From Acidobacteriota bacterium (GTDB lineage Bacteria; Acidobacteriota; Vicinamibacteria; Vicinamibacterales; CAVVIG01), in NCBI GenBank assembly GCA_018268955.1, contig JAFDVO010000048.1, positions 1,316 through 64,578 of the forward strand: a stretch of 63,263 bases of DNA. Direction: 5' to 3'. Shown here one piece after another: positions 45,545-54,161 of this stretch. The notes beneath the pieces were generated by a model that saw nothing but the letters and a program-made list of their open reading frames with translations, searched no databases and was not told where the DNA came from. Each line of letters opens with the position of its first letter. Positions within the stretch are counted from its first letter, which is position 1. The position numbers and the translations under genes were made by a program.

Positions 45545-45612
45545 GGCTTCGGGCGTCAGGCGTCAGGCGTCAGGGCAGGTCGGCTCTGGGCGGTGGGCGA
45601 TGGGCGTGGCTC
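45545..45612. repeat. GCGTCAG / GGGCGAT heptad tract
   Basis: GCGTCAG three times (45552-45572), then GGTCGGCTCTGGGCGG and GGGCGAT, GGGCGTG. It lies in the 175-bp gap between yraN and galT and shares words with 44885-45105. Confidence 0.6.
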
Positions 45613-45716
45613 CTGCATCGGCGCATTTCAGCGCCACGCGCCGCGTGGTCGGCGTGACGGAGTACAATCCCCTCGTCCCCGCCAGACCGACCGCGTGGTG
45701 AGGGTCGACCGAAACC

Positions 45717-46718
45717 GTGCCTGAGCTGCGCAAGGATCCGATCACCGGCCGCTGGGTCATCATCTCGACCGACCGGCAGAAGCGCCCGAACGACTTCCGC
45801 CTGGAGCGCGCGACGCTCATCGGTGGCGAGTACTGTCCGTTCTGTGCCGGGCACGAGGACATGACGCCCCCCGAGGTGCTCGCGTTCCGCCCGCACGGTC
45901 AGCCGCCGAACGGTCCCGGCTGGGACCTGCGCGTTGTCCCCAACAAGTTCCCTGCGCTGCAGGTCGAAGGCAATCTCGACCGCGAAGGCGAGGGCATGTT
46001 CGACCGGATGAACGGCATTGGCGCGCACGAGGTGATCATCGAGACCCCTGATCACACGCGGTCGCTGGCGACGATGACCGAGGTGGAGATCGAGCGGGTG
46101 CTGTGGGCGTTCCGTGAGCGCATCCTCGACCTGAAGAAGGACACGCGCTTCCGCTTCATCCTCGTGTTCAAGAACCATGGGGCGGCGGCAGGCGCGACGC
46201 TCGAGCACTCCCACTCGCAGCTGATTGCGCTGCCGATCGTGCCGGACTTCGTGCGTGAGGAACTCGAAGGTGCACGGCGTCACTTCGAGCAGAAGGAGCG
46301 CTGCGTCTTCTGCGACATCATCCGCCAGGAGCTGGCGGCGGGTCGTCGCGTGATTCACGAGAACGCGGATGTCGTCGCGGTGGCGCCGTACGCGCCGCGG
46401 TTTCCGTTCGAGACGTGGCTGCTGCCGAAGGGGCACGGCTCGCGGTTCGAGGAGGCGTCGCGTCCGGTGTACGAGAATCTCGCGCGGATGTTGAAGAGCG
46501 TGCTGCAGCGGATGAATCGCGCGCTGGAGAATCCGTCGTATAATCTCGTCATCCACAGCGCGCCGTTTTCGGATGCCCGTGCCGAGTACTATCACTGGCA
46601 CGTGGAGGTCCTGCCGAAGCTGACGCGCACCGCCGGGTTCGAGTCGGGCACGGGGTTCTACATCAACCCGACGTCTCCGGAGGAAGCCGCGCAGGTGTTG
46701 CGCGCCGCGAAGGTCTGA
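45717..46718 (+). CDS. galT: Galactose-1-phosphate uridylyltransferase family protein
   Basis: Transfers UMP between UDP-glucose and galactose-1-phosphate in the Leloir pathway. The 333 residues show KDPITGRWVIISTDRQKRP, the zinc pair CPFC at 40-43, VVPNKFPAL and the active-site GATLEHSHSQLIALP (HSH in place of the commoner HPH). A second-half CVFCDIIRQE and HWHVEVLPKLTRTAGFE are also present. The start is a GTG at 45717. No galK or galE nearby, so the substrate assignment is by family only. Confidence 0.9.
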   Translation: MPELRKDPITGRWVIISTDRQKRPNDFRLERATLIGGEYCPFCAGHEDMTPPEVLAFRPHGQPPNGPGWDLRVVPNKFPALQVEGNLDREGEGMFDRMNGIGAHEVIIETPDHTRSLATMTEVEIERVLWAFRERILDLKKDTRFRFILVFKNHGAAAGATLEHSHSQLIALPIVPDFVREELEGARRHFEQKERCVFCDIIRQELAAGRRVIHENADVVAVAPYAPRFPFETWLLPKGHGSRFEEASRPVYENLARMLKSVLQRMNRALENPSYNLVIHSAPFSDARAEYYHWHVEVLPKLTRTAGFESGTGFYINPTSPEEAAQVLRAAKV

Positions 46719-46756
46719 TCACCCGAGAAAAATTCGTCGGGAGAGCGCTTCCGGGG

Positions 46757-46786
46757 TTGAAGCTGAGCGCGTGCGTGTGGTACGGT
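46757..46786 (+). promoter_or_regulatory. Candidate promoter of the tRNA-Gly/tRNA-Cys unit
   Basis: TTGAAG at 46757-46762 and TACGGT at 46781-46786, 18 bp apart, about 15 bp before tRNA-Gly. The match is moderate. Confidence 0.4.
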
Positions 46787-46800
46787 AAGTGTTCGGGCGA

Positions 46801-46875
46801 GCGGGAATAACTCAGTGGTAGAGTGCGACCTTGCCAAGGTCGAAGTCGCGGGTTCGAATCCCGTTTCCCGCTCCA
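46801..46875 (+). tRNA. tRNA-Gly (GCC)
   Basis: The acceptor stem GCGGGAA pairs with TTCCCGC, the anticodon loop CTTGCCAAG gives GCC, the T loop reads GGTTCGAATCC, and CCA is encoded at 46873-46875. Confidence 0.97.
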
Positions 46876-46992
46876 ACCTTCGCTCGCTCCCGCGAGCTAC
46901 GGTTGGCGGGCCATGTGAGGGTTGTCCGCCGTAGCCTCCGTCGCGAGGGCGGACGTCGCTGACCTCGCAAGCTCCCCGGTAGGTTCTCCGTC

Positions 46993-47066
<74 letters not shown>

Positions 47067-47222
47067 ACTCAAGTCCTCCACTTCCTCCGTCATCACAGGT
47101 CCACACCGGCGACCGACTGTCGAGAACGCGGCAGGCGGCAGACGCGTCGTGGCCGCGTTATCATCTTCCGCCGCCGGCGCGAGTTGCCGGCGCCCGGCAT
47201 AGCAACGCAGGAGACGACCGCC

Positions 47223-47714
47223 ATGATCGTGGACCCGCCGCCCGTCGAGCCGATTGATCGGAGTCGTGAGGCCGCCGAATGCGCGGAGATGATGGTCACC
47301 TCCGAACCGTGGCTGACGTTTCGGCTGACACGCGAGATGGCGCGTGCCGCCGTCGACGACCAGGGGCGAGAGGTGCACGTCATCCGCGATGCGCACGGCG
47401 TCGCGGGGTTCGTCGTCATCGACATGCGCGGGCTCCTGCGCGGCTACATCAGCATTCTCTGCGTCCGCGCCGACCGTCGCGGGCAGGGGATCGGTTCGGC
47501 GCTGTTGGACTGGGCCGAGGCACGCATCCTCCGTGAGAGTCCGAACGTGTTCATCTGTGTCTCGTCGTTCAATCCGGACGCACGCCGTTTGTACGAGAGG
47601 CGTGGCTTCGCGCTGGTCGGCACGCTCCCGGAACTGCTCATGGCCGGACATGACGAGCTGCTCCTTCGCAAGACCACCGGGACCTGGAGAGACTTCCTCC
47701 GCACGTCGGCCTGA
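47223..47714 (+). CDS. GNAT family N-acetyltransferase
   Basis: A 163-residue acetyl-CoA-dependent acetyltransferase. ISILCVRADRRGQGIGSALL holds the acetyl-CoA-binding R/Q-x-x-G-x-G/A motif, and NPDARRLYERRGFALVG is the usual motif B. The acceptor is unknown. ATG at 47223 is used; the open frame upstream is the tRNA-Cys region. First gene of the accessory stretch after the tRNAs. Confidence 0.88.
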   Translation: MIVDPPPVEPIDRSREAAECAEMMVTSEPWLTFRLTREMARAAVDDQGREVHVIRDAHGVAGFVVIDMRGLLRGYISILCVRADRRGQGIGSALLDWAEARILRESPNVFICVSSFNPDARRLYERRGFALVGTLPELLMAGHDELLLRKTTGTWRDFLRTSA

Positions 47715-47747
47715 CGGGCGCGGTCACGCACTCGGACACGAGGACGC

Positions 47748-47810
47748 ATGCCGTATTCGGCGATCGTGCTCGGCGCGACCGGCAACGTCGGCGGGCCGCG
47801 GTCGGCTTAG
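47748..47810 (+). pseudogene. Rossmann-fold oxidoreductase remnant (20 codons)
   Basis: MPYSAIVLGATGNVGG is the classic opening of an NAD(P)-binding epimerase/reductase, then a stop after PRSA. Nothing in the following 150 bp continues the fold. It looks like a 5' fragment left when the rest was deleted or replaced. Confidence 0.55.
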
Positions 47811-47963
47811 CCGCCGCGGCGGAACCGCCCACGTTAGTAACCGCGAAGCCTGGACCCCAAAGAGAGTTACAGATGAACACACCGACGTTGGAGAGTGGCA
47901 AAGGCTCGAGCCAACCTGCCGCGTGGCGCGGCGTAGAGCAACCGATAGCCGGATGGGAAAGCC

Positions 47964-48539
47964 ATGTTCTGGTATCTCGCGTTGATGTCAGCGTTGCTGC
48001 TTTCGCAATCGGGTTCGTCGTCCTCACAGTCCGGTGAGTGCGTCAGGGTAGCGTCCAACGGGCGTTTGGCGCGCGGAGCAACGTTTGTGTCGCCGCTGCC
48101 ACTGGGACTTGAACTCCGCATTAAACCGGGACTCGTCGTGAGCGCCGCCAATGTCTGTTGTTACGCGGACGGATGGGACATAACGGTGGGTCCGGCCGGC
48201 CGCAGCGATGATTACTTGTGGATGGTGTCTCCGCCGTACCAGACAGCGCCTCATCGAAAGATTGGCGCGGGGTATGGGCTGTCGAACGAAGAGTCCGTTC
48301 AGATCGAGCGCGAGTTTCGATTCGTGCTTCGCCAGCCAGACTATGAACGTGCGATTCACATCGCTGTCACAGACCCAGCCGGACCCGAGAAGCAGGCCGA
48401 ACTCGCTCGACTCGGCCTGGGCACGCTGACGTTGCGGGTGACAGGATATCGGTTATCCAAGATCGCTGATCCGCCCGTCGGCGATGTCGAGACTCTGGAG
48501 TGGATTACGTTTGATGGCCAGGCATGCGTACCGCAGTAG
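47964..48539 (+). CDS. Exported hypothetical protein
   Basis: A 191-residue product. A hydrophobic start (FWYLALMSALLLSQSG) suggests a signal peptide; the mature part has four or five Cys and mostly beta-type sequence (LGLELRIKPGLVVSAANVCC, YGLSNEESVQIEREFRFVL, LGTLTLRVTGYRL). I do not recognise a family. Base composition looks lower in GC than the neighbours and the gene is isolated among remnants, suggesting acquired DNA. Confidence 0.6.
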   Translation: MFWYLALMSALLLSQSGSSSSQSGECVRVASNGRLARGATFVSPLPLGLELRIKPGLVVSAANVCCYADGWDITVGPAGRSDDYLWMVSPPYQTAPHRKIGAGYGLSNEESVQIEREFRFVLRQPDYERAIHIAVTDPAGPEKQAELARLGLGTLTLRVTGYRLSKIADPPVGDVETLEWITFDGQACVPQ

Positions 48540-48896
48540 ATCACACGCTCTGACGTGGTCGCCTCGGCACAGATGTGGGGCCAACGCCGCCTGTGGTGCG
48601 CCGCTCGGTCGCGAGATCATGGGCCTGCTCAACGCGATCCACCACAGACGGCTCGTCACCATGAGCTTCCGCCAGGAATGACTCCGACCGCGCACGGCGG
48701 TCATCGTGTCGCTGGGGCAGCACGCGCAGGGACCCTCGATCTCTGACGAACACCTTCACGCTGGACACCGGCGTGCCGTGGGGTCGGTCGCGAGTATCAG
48801 CGGACGTGTGAGCTGAGACCCGCCGACTGGCGCCTCACCGCCGCAGCGTGACGGCCCGTGGTCATGCTGACCAGCAGATCTGGGACACTACGAAGC
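48540..48896. other. Gap with degraded coding remnants
   Basis: No intact gene. At 48619-48681 a short frame reads MGLLNAIHHRRLVTMSF and stops. The next frame (RPRTAVIVSLGQHAQGP) could be its continuation after a frameshift, loosely like the start of a WYL-like regulatory domain. The match is weak and could be chance. Confidence 0.3.
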
Positions 48897-49487
48897 ATGT
48901 CAGTCCTCTGGAAAGAAGAAGGCACACGCGTCCTGATCGGCCAGCCTGTCCCCATCACTGCGCGGCTCTTCGGTCTCCCGTTTCTCGTCGTCGGGTTCTA
49001 TCTGCTCCGCATCCTCGTCGGCGGCATCCTCCACCCATCCGAGATGACGGTTGCCGGGTGGCTGCTGTTGCCGCTCATGACGCTGGCGTTCCTGGTTCCA
49101 GGCTGGCTGCTCGTGCTGATGCGCAAGCACGTCATCGTGGACTGGACGACGCGAATGGCGGTGGAGGAGACCGACTTCCTGCTCCATACCCGGCGCACCG
49201 AGACGCCGCTGCTGTCCGACACGCACGTGATGCTGCGGTACGAACGGGGATCCACAGGGGACACCAGCATGGAGAATCCGCCCTACTGGATCCACGTCTA
49301 CCTGGTTGCGGGCACACGCGTGCTGCTCGGCATGTTTCGAGAAGGCGAGAAGCCGGAAGCGCTGTCACTGGCGCAGCGCATCGCCACTCGTCTCGGTGTC
49401 GATGTGCAGGACCGCTGCGTGGAAGGCGGTGAGGTCACGTCCGGTGGTGTCGTGGTCGAGCGTCTTAGGCCTGACGACGCAGACTGA
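48897..49487 (+). CDS. Two-helix membrane protein, unknown family
   Basis: A 196-residue product with two adjacent membrane segments (LFGLPFLVVGFYLLRILVGG and VAGWLLLPLMTLAFLVPGWL). A soluble C-terminal part has alternating strands and LSLAQRIATRLGVDVQD. The topology resembles small PH-like or photosystem-assembly-like membrane proteins, but no family is recognised. ATG at 48897 is chosen over one at 48858, which would add a non-hydrophobic leader. Confidence 0.6.
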   Translation: MSVLWKEEGTRVLIGQPVPITARLFGLPFLVVGFYLLRILVGGILHPSEMTVAGWLLLPLMTLAFLVPGWLLVLMRKHVIVDWTTRMAVEETDFLLHTRRTETPLLSDTHVMLRYERGSTGDTSMENPPYWIHVYLVAGTRVLLGMFREGEKPEALSLAQRIATRLGVDVQDRCVEGGEVTSGGVVVERLRPDDAD

Positions 49488-49529
49488 TGCGCACGCATGT
49501 CCTTCCGGGGATTAGAATGCTCCGACCAG

Positions 49530-49952
49530 ATGCATGGAGCGCGCGTGACCATCACCGTAGAGACGAACGTCAAGGCCCCGATCGATCGCGTGTGGGAGGC
49601 CTACACCACCCCCGAGGACATCGTGCAGTGGAACGCCGCGTCGGATGACTGGCACACCACGCGGGCAACCGTCGACCTTCGGGTGGGCGGCGCCTTCCTG
49701 TCCAGGATGGAAGCGAAGGACGGCAGCCACGGTTTCGACTTCGCCGGCACCTACACGACCATCCTTCCACATCGACTGATCGAGTACGCGTTCGGCGACA
49801 GGACCGCACGAGTGGAGTTCGCGGACAACAGCGGGACCGTGACCGTTCGTGTGTCGTTCGACGCGGAGAACACCTTTCCAATCGAGCAGCAGCGGGCTGG
49901 CTGGCAGGCCATCCTCGATCGCTTCGCGCGACATGTAGAAGGGCGCGGATAG
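49530..49952 (+). CDS. SRPBCC / AHSA1-like domain protein
   Basis: A 140-residue START-like protein. VETNVKAPIDRVWEAYTTPE, IVQWNAASDDWHTT and the C-terminal helix QQRAGWQAILDRFARHVE match the AHSA1-like (activator of Hsp90 homologue) group. It probably binds a small hydrophobic ligand. An upstream ATG at 49497 adds a non-conserved leader. It lies 8 bp before the next gene. Confidence 0.85.
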   Translation: MHGARVTITVETNVKAPIDRVWEAYTTPEDIVQWNAASDDWHTTRATVDLRVGGAFLSRMEAKDGSHGFDFAGTYTTILPHRLIEYAFGDRTARVEFADNSGTVTVRVSFDAENTFPIEQQRAGWQAILDRFARHVEGRG

Positions 49953-49960
49953 GCGCTCGC

Positions 49961-50578
49961 ATGGCGACCGCTCGGTCGGCATCGCGTGTGACCGTCCACA
50001 TGGCTGCCAGCCTGGACGGGTTCATCGCCAGGCGTGACGGACGGGTCGACTGGCTGGAGACACACGACACGTTCGACGCCGGCGAGACGCTGACCGCCGA
50101 GGCGATTGCCGAGTTCCTGCGTTCGATCGACTGCTACGTCATGGGTTCCCGCACGTACGAAACCGCGCTCGGGTTCGAGGCGAAGGGGTTCGGCTGGTCC
50201 TACGGGGACAAGCCCATCTTCGTCCTCACCTCCCGCTCGTTGCCCAGGACCAGAGACTCGGTCGAGTTCTTTTCAGGCGATCTCGCCTCCCTGATTCGCG
50301 ACGGTCTGAAGCCGCGGTTCTCCCACATCTGGATTGCCGGCGGTGGGCACGTCGCCGGGGAGTGCCTCAGGCTCGGGCTCGCCGACGAAGTGAGCCTGTC
50401 GCTGCTGCCGGTCGTCATCGGCGACGGCATCCCATTCTTTGGCCGGCTCGACAGGGACGTGACGCTGCACCTGCTCGAGGCGAAGGCGTACACCAGCGGC
50501 ATCGTATCGCTACGGTACCAGGTCCGTCGCCAGGGTGAGGGCCTCGCGTCAGGCCACGGTGACGCGCCTAGCACGTAG
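49961..50578 (+). CDS. Dihydrofolate reductase / RibD C-terminal family protein
   Basis: A 205-residue reductase-like protein: VHMAASLDGFIARRDGRVDW, YVMGSRTYETALGF, IFVLTSRSLP and IWIAGGGHVAGECL are the RibD-C/DfrA-like NADPH-binding motifs. The substrate is unknown. It is probably co-transcribed with the SRPBCC gene. Confidence 0.87.
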   Translation: MATARSASRVTVHMAASLDGFIARRDGRVDWLETHDTFDAGETLTAEAIAEFLRSIDCYVMGSRTYETALGFEAKGFGWSYGDKPIFVLTSRSLPRTRDSVEFFSGDLASLIRDGLKPRFSHIWIAGGGHVAGECLRLGLADEVSLSLLPVVIGDGIPFFGRLDRDVTLHLLEAKAYTSGIVSLRYQVRRQGEGLASGHGDAPST

Positions 50579-50683
50579 CGGACAGTCGTTCGAATTCAAA
50601 GCGTCAGGACGGCAGCCGCGCCGTCGGTGCTGTCGAGTCCGGAGTTTGCAGGAACCGCTGCCGCACCGCTCGCCGGTGCGGTC

Positions 50684-51868
50684 ATGCCTCCATTCACCAG
50701 CGGACCCGTCACCGGCAAGGCACCAGGCCGGCAGCGCACGTCTCACGACAGGGTTATTCCATCGCTCGACGGGCTGCGAGGCATCTCCATCGGCCTCGTC
50801 ATGCTGGCGCACCTCTCCGGAACACCAGGCGCGCCGGAGTGGCTGTCGTCGGCGGCACTCGATCACGGCGTGCTTGGTGTCCGCATCTTCTTCGTCATCT
50901 CGGGCTTCCTCATCACGCGGCTCGTCATGGACGAGCTCGGGGAGACCGGCCGGCTGTCGCTGCGGCTCTTCTACATCCGGCGGGCCCTGAGGATCTTTCC
51001 GGCCTTCTACGTCTACCTCGGCGTGGTCGCGGTCGCAGGCCAGTTCGGGTGGTTCGATATCCCGCGCCGCAACCTGCTCTTCGCTGGCACGTACATGATG
51101 AATTACGTGCTCGACGGTCGATGGGAGACCGGGCACCTGTGGTCGCTTGCCGTCGAGGAGCAGTTCTACCTCGTGTGGCCGTGTGCGCTGGTCGTGTTCG
51201 GCACATCGCGCGCGCTCACCGGTGCCGCGGTACTGGCGCTGCTGGCCCCGTTCGGCCTGCTTGCGTTGTACGTCCACGGCGCCGGCCCGTACATGCTGGC
51301 GACGACGACCTTTCCGTTCGTTGCGGATGGGCTGGCGGCCGGGTGCGTCCTTGGTGGCTGGCTCGAACCGCTGCTGGAGCACGACGTCGTCCGTCGATCC
51401 ATCGCGCATCCGTCAGGTGACGTCGTCCCGCTTGTTGTGCTCGCGGCCGACTTCACCAACCATCATTCCGCTCTCTACCACGGGGGCGTGCAGCCCCTGA
51501 CCACGCTCGGCATCTGCTACTGCGTCGCGAGATACACGCAATACCCGAACACGCCTGGCGGGCGGTTGCTCGCGACACGCGCGCTCGAGTGGGTGGGGCG
51601 CCGCAGCTACTCGCTCTATCTGTGGCAGCAGTTATTTCTCAACCGGTATCACCAGACGATCTTCCAGCTGTTCCCACTGAACGTCGGCTTCGCCGGGGCA
51701 TGCGCGGCGACGTCCTATCGCTGCATCGAGGCGCCGCTCAATCGGTTCCGGCGCCGCTTCCAACCGCGGCGGGTGAGCCCACCGGTGAAGGACGTGGCTC
51801 TGTCGAAGGTCGGCGCGTGCAACCCAGCAGTCGGCGAAGCACCGATCCGCAGTTGTCCGAGACCTTGA
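50684..51868 (+). CDS. Acyltransferase 3 family membrane protein (OafA/YrhL-like)
   Basis: A 394-residue integral-membrane acyltransferase that O-acylates sugars or lipids. SLDGLRGISIGLVMLAH, FFVISGFLITRLVMDE, YIRRALRIFPAFY and GHLWSLAVEEQFYLVWP are the family motifs, with about ten hydrophobic helices. ATG at 50684 is preferred; a GTG at 50627 is possible. The family core ends near residue 360. The last 35 or so residues run 131 bp into the convergent Sir2 gene. Confidence 0.88.
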   Translation: MPPFTSGPVTGKAPGRQRTSHDRVIPSLDGLRGISIGLVMLAHLSGTPGAPEWLSSAALDHGVLGVRIFFVISGFLITRLVMDELGETGRLSLRLFYIRRALRIFPAFYVYLGVVAVAGQFGWFDIPRRNLLFAGTYMMNYVLDGRWETGHLWSLAVEEQFYLVWPCALVVFGTSRALTGAAVLALLAPFGLLALYVHGAGPYMLATTTFPFVADGLAAGCVLGGWLEPLLEHDVVRRSIAHPSGDVVPLVVLAADFTNHHSALYHGGVQPLTTLGICYCVARYTQYPNTPGGRLLATRALEWVGRRSYSLYLWQQLFLNRYHQTIFQLFPLNVGFAGACAATSYRCIEAPLNRFRRRFQPRRVSPPVKDVALSKVGACNPAVGEAPIRSCPRP

Positions 51869-52670
51869 GGGCGAGCAGGTGGTCCGCCCGCGTGCGGCCG
51901 AGATTCACCGCGGCGATCGGCTTGCCACGTTCCGCGGCCGCTTTCGCGAACCGGAAGCCGGAGTAGACCATCAGCGAGGACCCGACGACGAGCATCGCGT
52001 CGGCGGTGTCGACCGCGTGCATTGCGCGCTCGACCCGGCCTGAGGGGACGCCTTCACCAAAGAACACCACGTCGGGCTTCAGGAGACCTCCGCAGGTGGG
52101 GCAGGCGGGCACGTCGAAGGTCTCGAAGGCCCGGTGCTCCAGGTCAGCGTCGCCGTCAGGGGCGTCGCCGGCGTCGAGTGCCGCGAATGCAGGGTTGCGG
52201 CGAATGAGCTCGTGCTGCAGGGCCTCGCGCGTGCTGCGCCGTTCGCACCCGAGACACCGCACGGTGTCGATACGCCCGTGCAGATCGATGACGTCGCGGC
52301 TCCCGGCAGCCTGGTGCAGTCCATCGACGTTCTGCGTGACCAGTTGGAGGACGTGCCCCTGCTGCTCGAGCGCGGCAAGGGCGAGATGCGCATCGTTCGG
52401 TACGGCACGACCCATCCGGCGGAATCCCACAAGGCTCCTGCCCCAGTACCGCTTCCGGGTGTACTCGCTGGACACGAAGTCCTGGTACATCACGGGTCTC
52501 GCCCGCTTCCACTCACCGTCGCCGTCGCGGTAGTCCGGAATGCCAGAGTCCGTGCTGCAACCGGCACCCGTCAGCACGAACAGACGCGGGTGTCTCGCCA
52601 GAAACGCGGCGAGCGCGTCGACCGTTGCGTCCATTCCGGGTGTGACCGTGCCGGCCGCGTCCCCAGCCAT
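51738..52670 (-). CDS. Sir2-family NAD-dependent protein deacylase
   Basis: A 310-residue sirtuin. FVLTGAGCSTDSGIPDYRD, LVTQNVDGLHQAAGS, the catalytic His in IDLHGRI, two zinc pairs (CLGC, CPTC), VVFFGEG and MLVVGSSLMVYSGF are all present, so it should be active. The C-terminal 40 residues are low complexity and overlap the acyltransferase end on the other strand. Confidence 0.94.
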   Translation of the reverse strand: MAGDAAGTVTPGMDATVDALAAFLARHPRLFVLTGAGCSTDSGIPDYRDGDGEWKRARPVMYQDFVSSEYTRKRYWGRSLVGFRRMGRAVPNDAHLALAALEQQGHVLQLVTQNVDGLHQAAGSRDVIDLHGRIDTVRCLGCERRSTREALQHELIRRNPAFAALDAGDAPDGDADLEHRAFETFDVPACPTCGGLLKPDVVFFGEGVPSGRVERAMHAVDTADAMLVVGSSLMVYSGFRFAKAAAERGKPIAAVNLGRTRADHLLALKVSDNCGSVLRRLLGCTRRPSTEPRPSPVGSPAAVGSGAGTD

Positions 52671-52722
52671 GGATCGATCCTACCCCGACCACGCTGAGCG
52701 CCCGTATCCCCGAGCCGCGCCC

Positions 52723-53112
52723 TTACCTTCCCGGGCGCGCCAGGACCAGTGCCGTGCGGCGGCCGAACCTGATCGCTTCGTCGCAGTCGGCGACGTAGAC
52801 GTCGATCTGCCGCCCCCGCACGCGCTTGCCCGTGTCCAGCACGTGGTAGTCGCGGTTGTAGCGAGGTTCCAGCCCGCGGACGCGGATGACGGAGCCCAGC
52901 GACAGCACAGCCGGATCCGCAGCGACGATGCCGTGGCGCACGCGGGCGCCCGTGGCGGTCAGGCCGGTCTGGCAGTAGGCGGTCGCGACGAACTCTTCGG
53001 GTGCACGCACGGGCTGCCGCGCGTGCGTGAGAGGAGCCGCGCATCCCGCGGATTGTGCCGCGAGGTAGCCGAGGACGAGCAGGATTCCGAACCGGTGGAG
53101 CTTCGCGGTCAA
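52723..53112 (-). CDS. 3D-domain lipoprotein
   Basis: A 129-residue exported protein with a short hydrophobic signal and a lipobox-like QSAGC, then a 3D domain (ATAYCQTGLTATGARVRHGI followed by VAADP, LSLGSVIRVRG, VLDTGKRVRGRQIDVYV) with the three conserved Asp. The domain is related to MltA/Rpf-type murein enzymes. The longer frame starts at 53226, but AGGAGG lies 5 nt before a TTG at 53112 that directly precedes the signal sequence, so the TTG is chosen. Confidence 0.85.
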   Translation of the reverse strand: MTAKLHRFGILLVLGYLAAQSAGCAAPLTHARQPVRAPEEFVATAYCQTGLTATGARVRHGIVAADPAVLSLGSVIRVRGLEPRYNRDYHVLDTGKRVRGRQIDVYVADCDEAIRFGRRTALVLARPGR

Positions 53113-53375
53113 CAGCACCTCCTGAATGGGACCGACCGACCCGAGGCTCCGTAGCAAACTGCGATAACCCATCGGCAAACCGTGAACCTTACACGGCCCG
53201 GCTTCCCGAAGGGGTAGCAGCGCCACGCCCTGTCGAGTCGTGTACAGCTCACGCGGGCGAACCGATCTGTAATTTCGTGTGCAATTTGGGGAAGCGGGGC
53301 GGTCCCTGGCAGCGGCATTCGCGAGCCATTCTGGTGGCCTTGTGCTTGCTCATCCTTGCAGCGAGGCCTCCCCCC

Positions 53376-53999
53376 ATGGACTACACCAGAACCGCTGTCA
53401 TCGTCCTTGCCGACACGCGCGGACCCGCTCACGAAACGCCACTTGCCCTCCTACCGTTCTGGGGCACGCCGCTGGTGCGTCATGCCGCCCTGACCGCCCT
53501 GGAATCCGCGTGCGGGCCGGTGGTGGTCGTGACCGGGGCGCATGCGAGCTATGTGCGTCGTGTGCTCGACGGGCTGAACCTCACCCTCGTCGTCACAGAC
53601 CCGAACTCGAAGGGGAGTGGGGAAGCACTGCAGGCTGGCCTTCGAGCGCTCGGCGCACGGATGGATCTGACTGGTGTGGTGGTGGTCCGGGCCGAACAGG
53701 CGATGGTCACGGCCCCGCGCTTGCGGCAGCTGGTGGACGTGCACCGCACCTCCCGGCAGCCGCTCCTCGGTGCACGGTACGCTGGCGGCTCCGGTCTGCC
53801 CGCGTACATCGCGCGGGTGGCATTCTCCTCGGTGTTTGCCCTGACGCGCGGCGACGAGGCTGAGCGTCTGCTGGAGCGATGCGATCCCGAGGTCTCGATG
53901 GTCGATTGCCCCGAGGCGGAGCCGAGCGCGTCGAGGCACCTGACGCAGGCGCTGTGCAGCGGCGGGGCATGGGACACCGCCGCGTACGCGGCATTCTAG
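53376..53999 (+). CDS. Degenerate MobA/MocA-like nucleotidyltransferase
   Basis: A 207-residue protein with the fold order of the molybdenum-cofactor nucleotidyltransferases (LLPFWGTPLVRHAALTALES, VVVVTGAHASYVRRVL, GSGEALQAGLRALGARMD, RYAGGSGLPAYIARVAFSSV). The nucleotide-binding G-x-x-x-R-M-G...K motif is missing: the start reads VIVLADTRGPAHETPLALLP. The usual ADQP is AEQA. Catalysis is therefore doubtful. It may be a decayed enzyme or a binding protein. Confidence 0.65.
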   Translation: MDYTRTAVIVLADTRGPAHETPLALLPFWGTPLVRHAALTALESACGPVVVVTGAHASYVRRVLDGLNLTLVVTDPNSKGSGEALQAGLRALGARMDLTGVVVVRAEQAMVTAPRLRQLVDVHRTSRQPLLGARYAGGSGLPAYIARVAFSSVFALTRGDEAERLLERCDPEVSMVDCPEAEPSASRHLTQALCSGGAWDTAAYAAF

Positions 54000-54021
54000 T
54001 TCTCGAGCAGACGCAGTTCGG

Positions 54022-54038
54022 GCGGCGCGGAGCGCCGC
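54022..54038. terminator. Short GC hairpin after the MocA-like gene
   Basis: GCGGCGC-GGA-GCGCCGC, a 7-bp perfect stem 22 bp after the stop. No U-tract. Confidence 0.4.
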
Positions 54039-54050
54039 GTGGGTACACGA

Positions 54051-54081
54051 CAAGGGGCCACTCACGAAGAGTGGCCCCTTG
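54051..54081. terminator. Strong bidirectional hairpin between convergent genes
   Basis: A perfect 13-bp stem (CAAGGGGCCACTC with GAGTGGCCCCTTG) and a 5-nt loop, between stops at 53999 and 54162. It lacks a long U-tract but is the best terminator-like hairpin in the window. Confidence 0.8.
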
Positions 54082-54161
54082 GGCTTCAGTCGCGGTCCGT
54101 CACCGGCCCCTCATCGTCCGGCGAGGTGCCAGACACGGCAGACGTGCGGATGCGTATGGGT

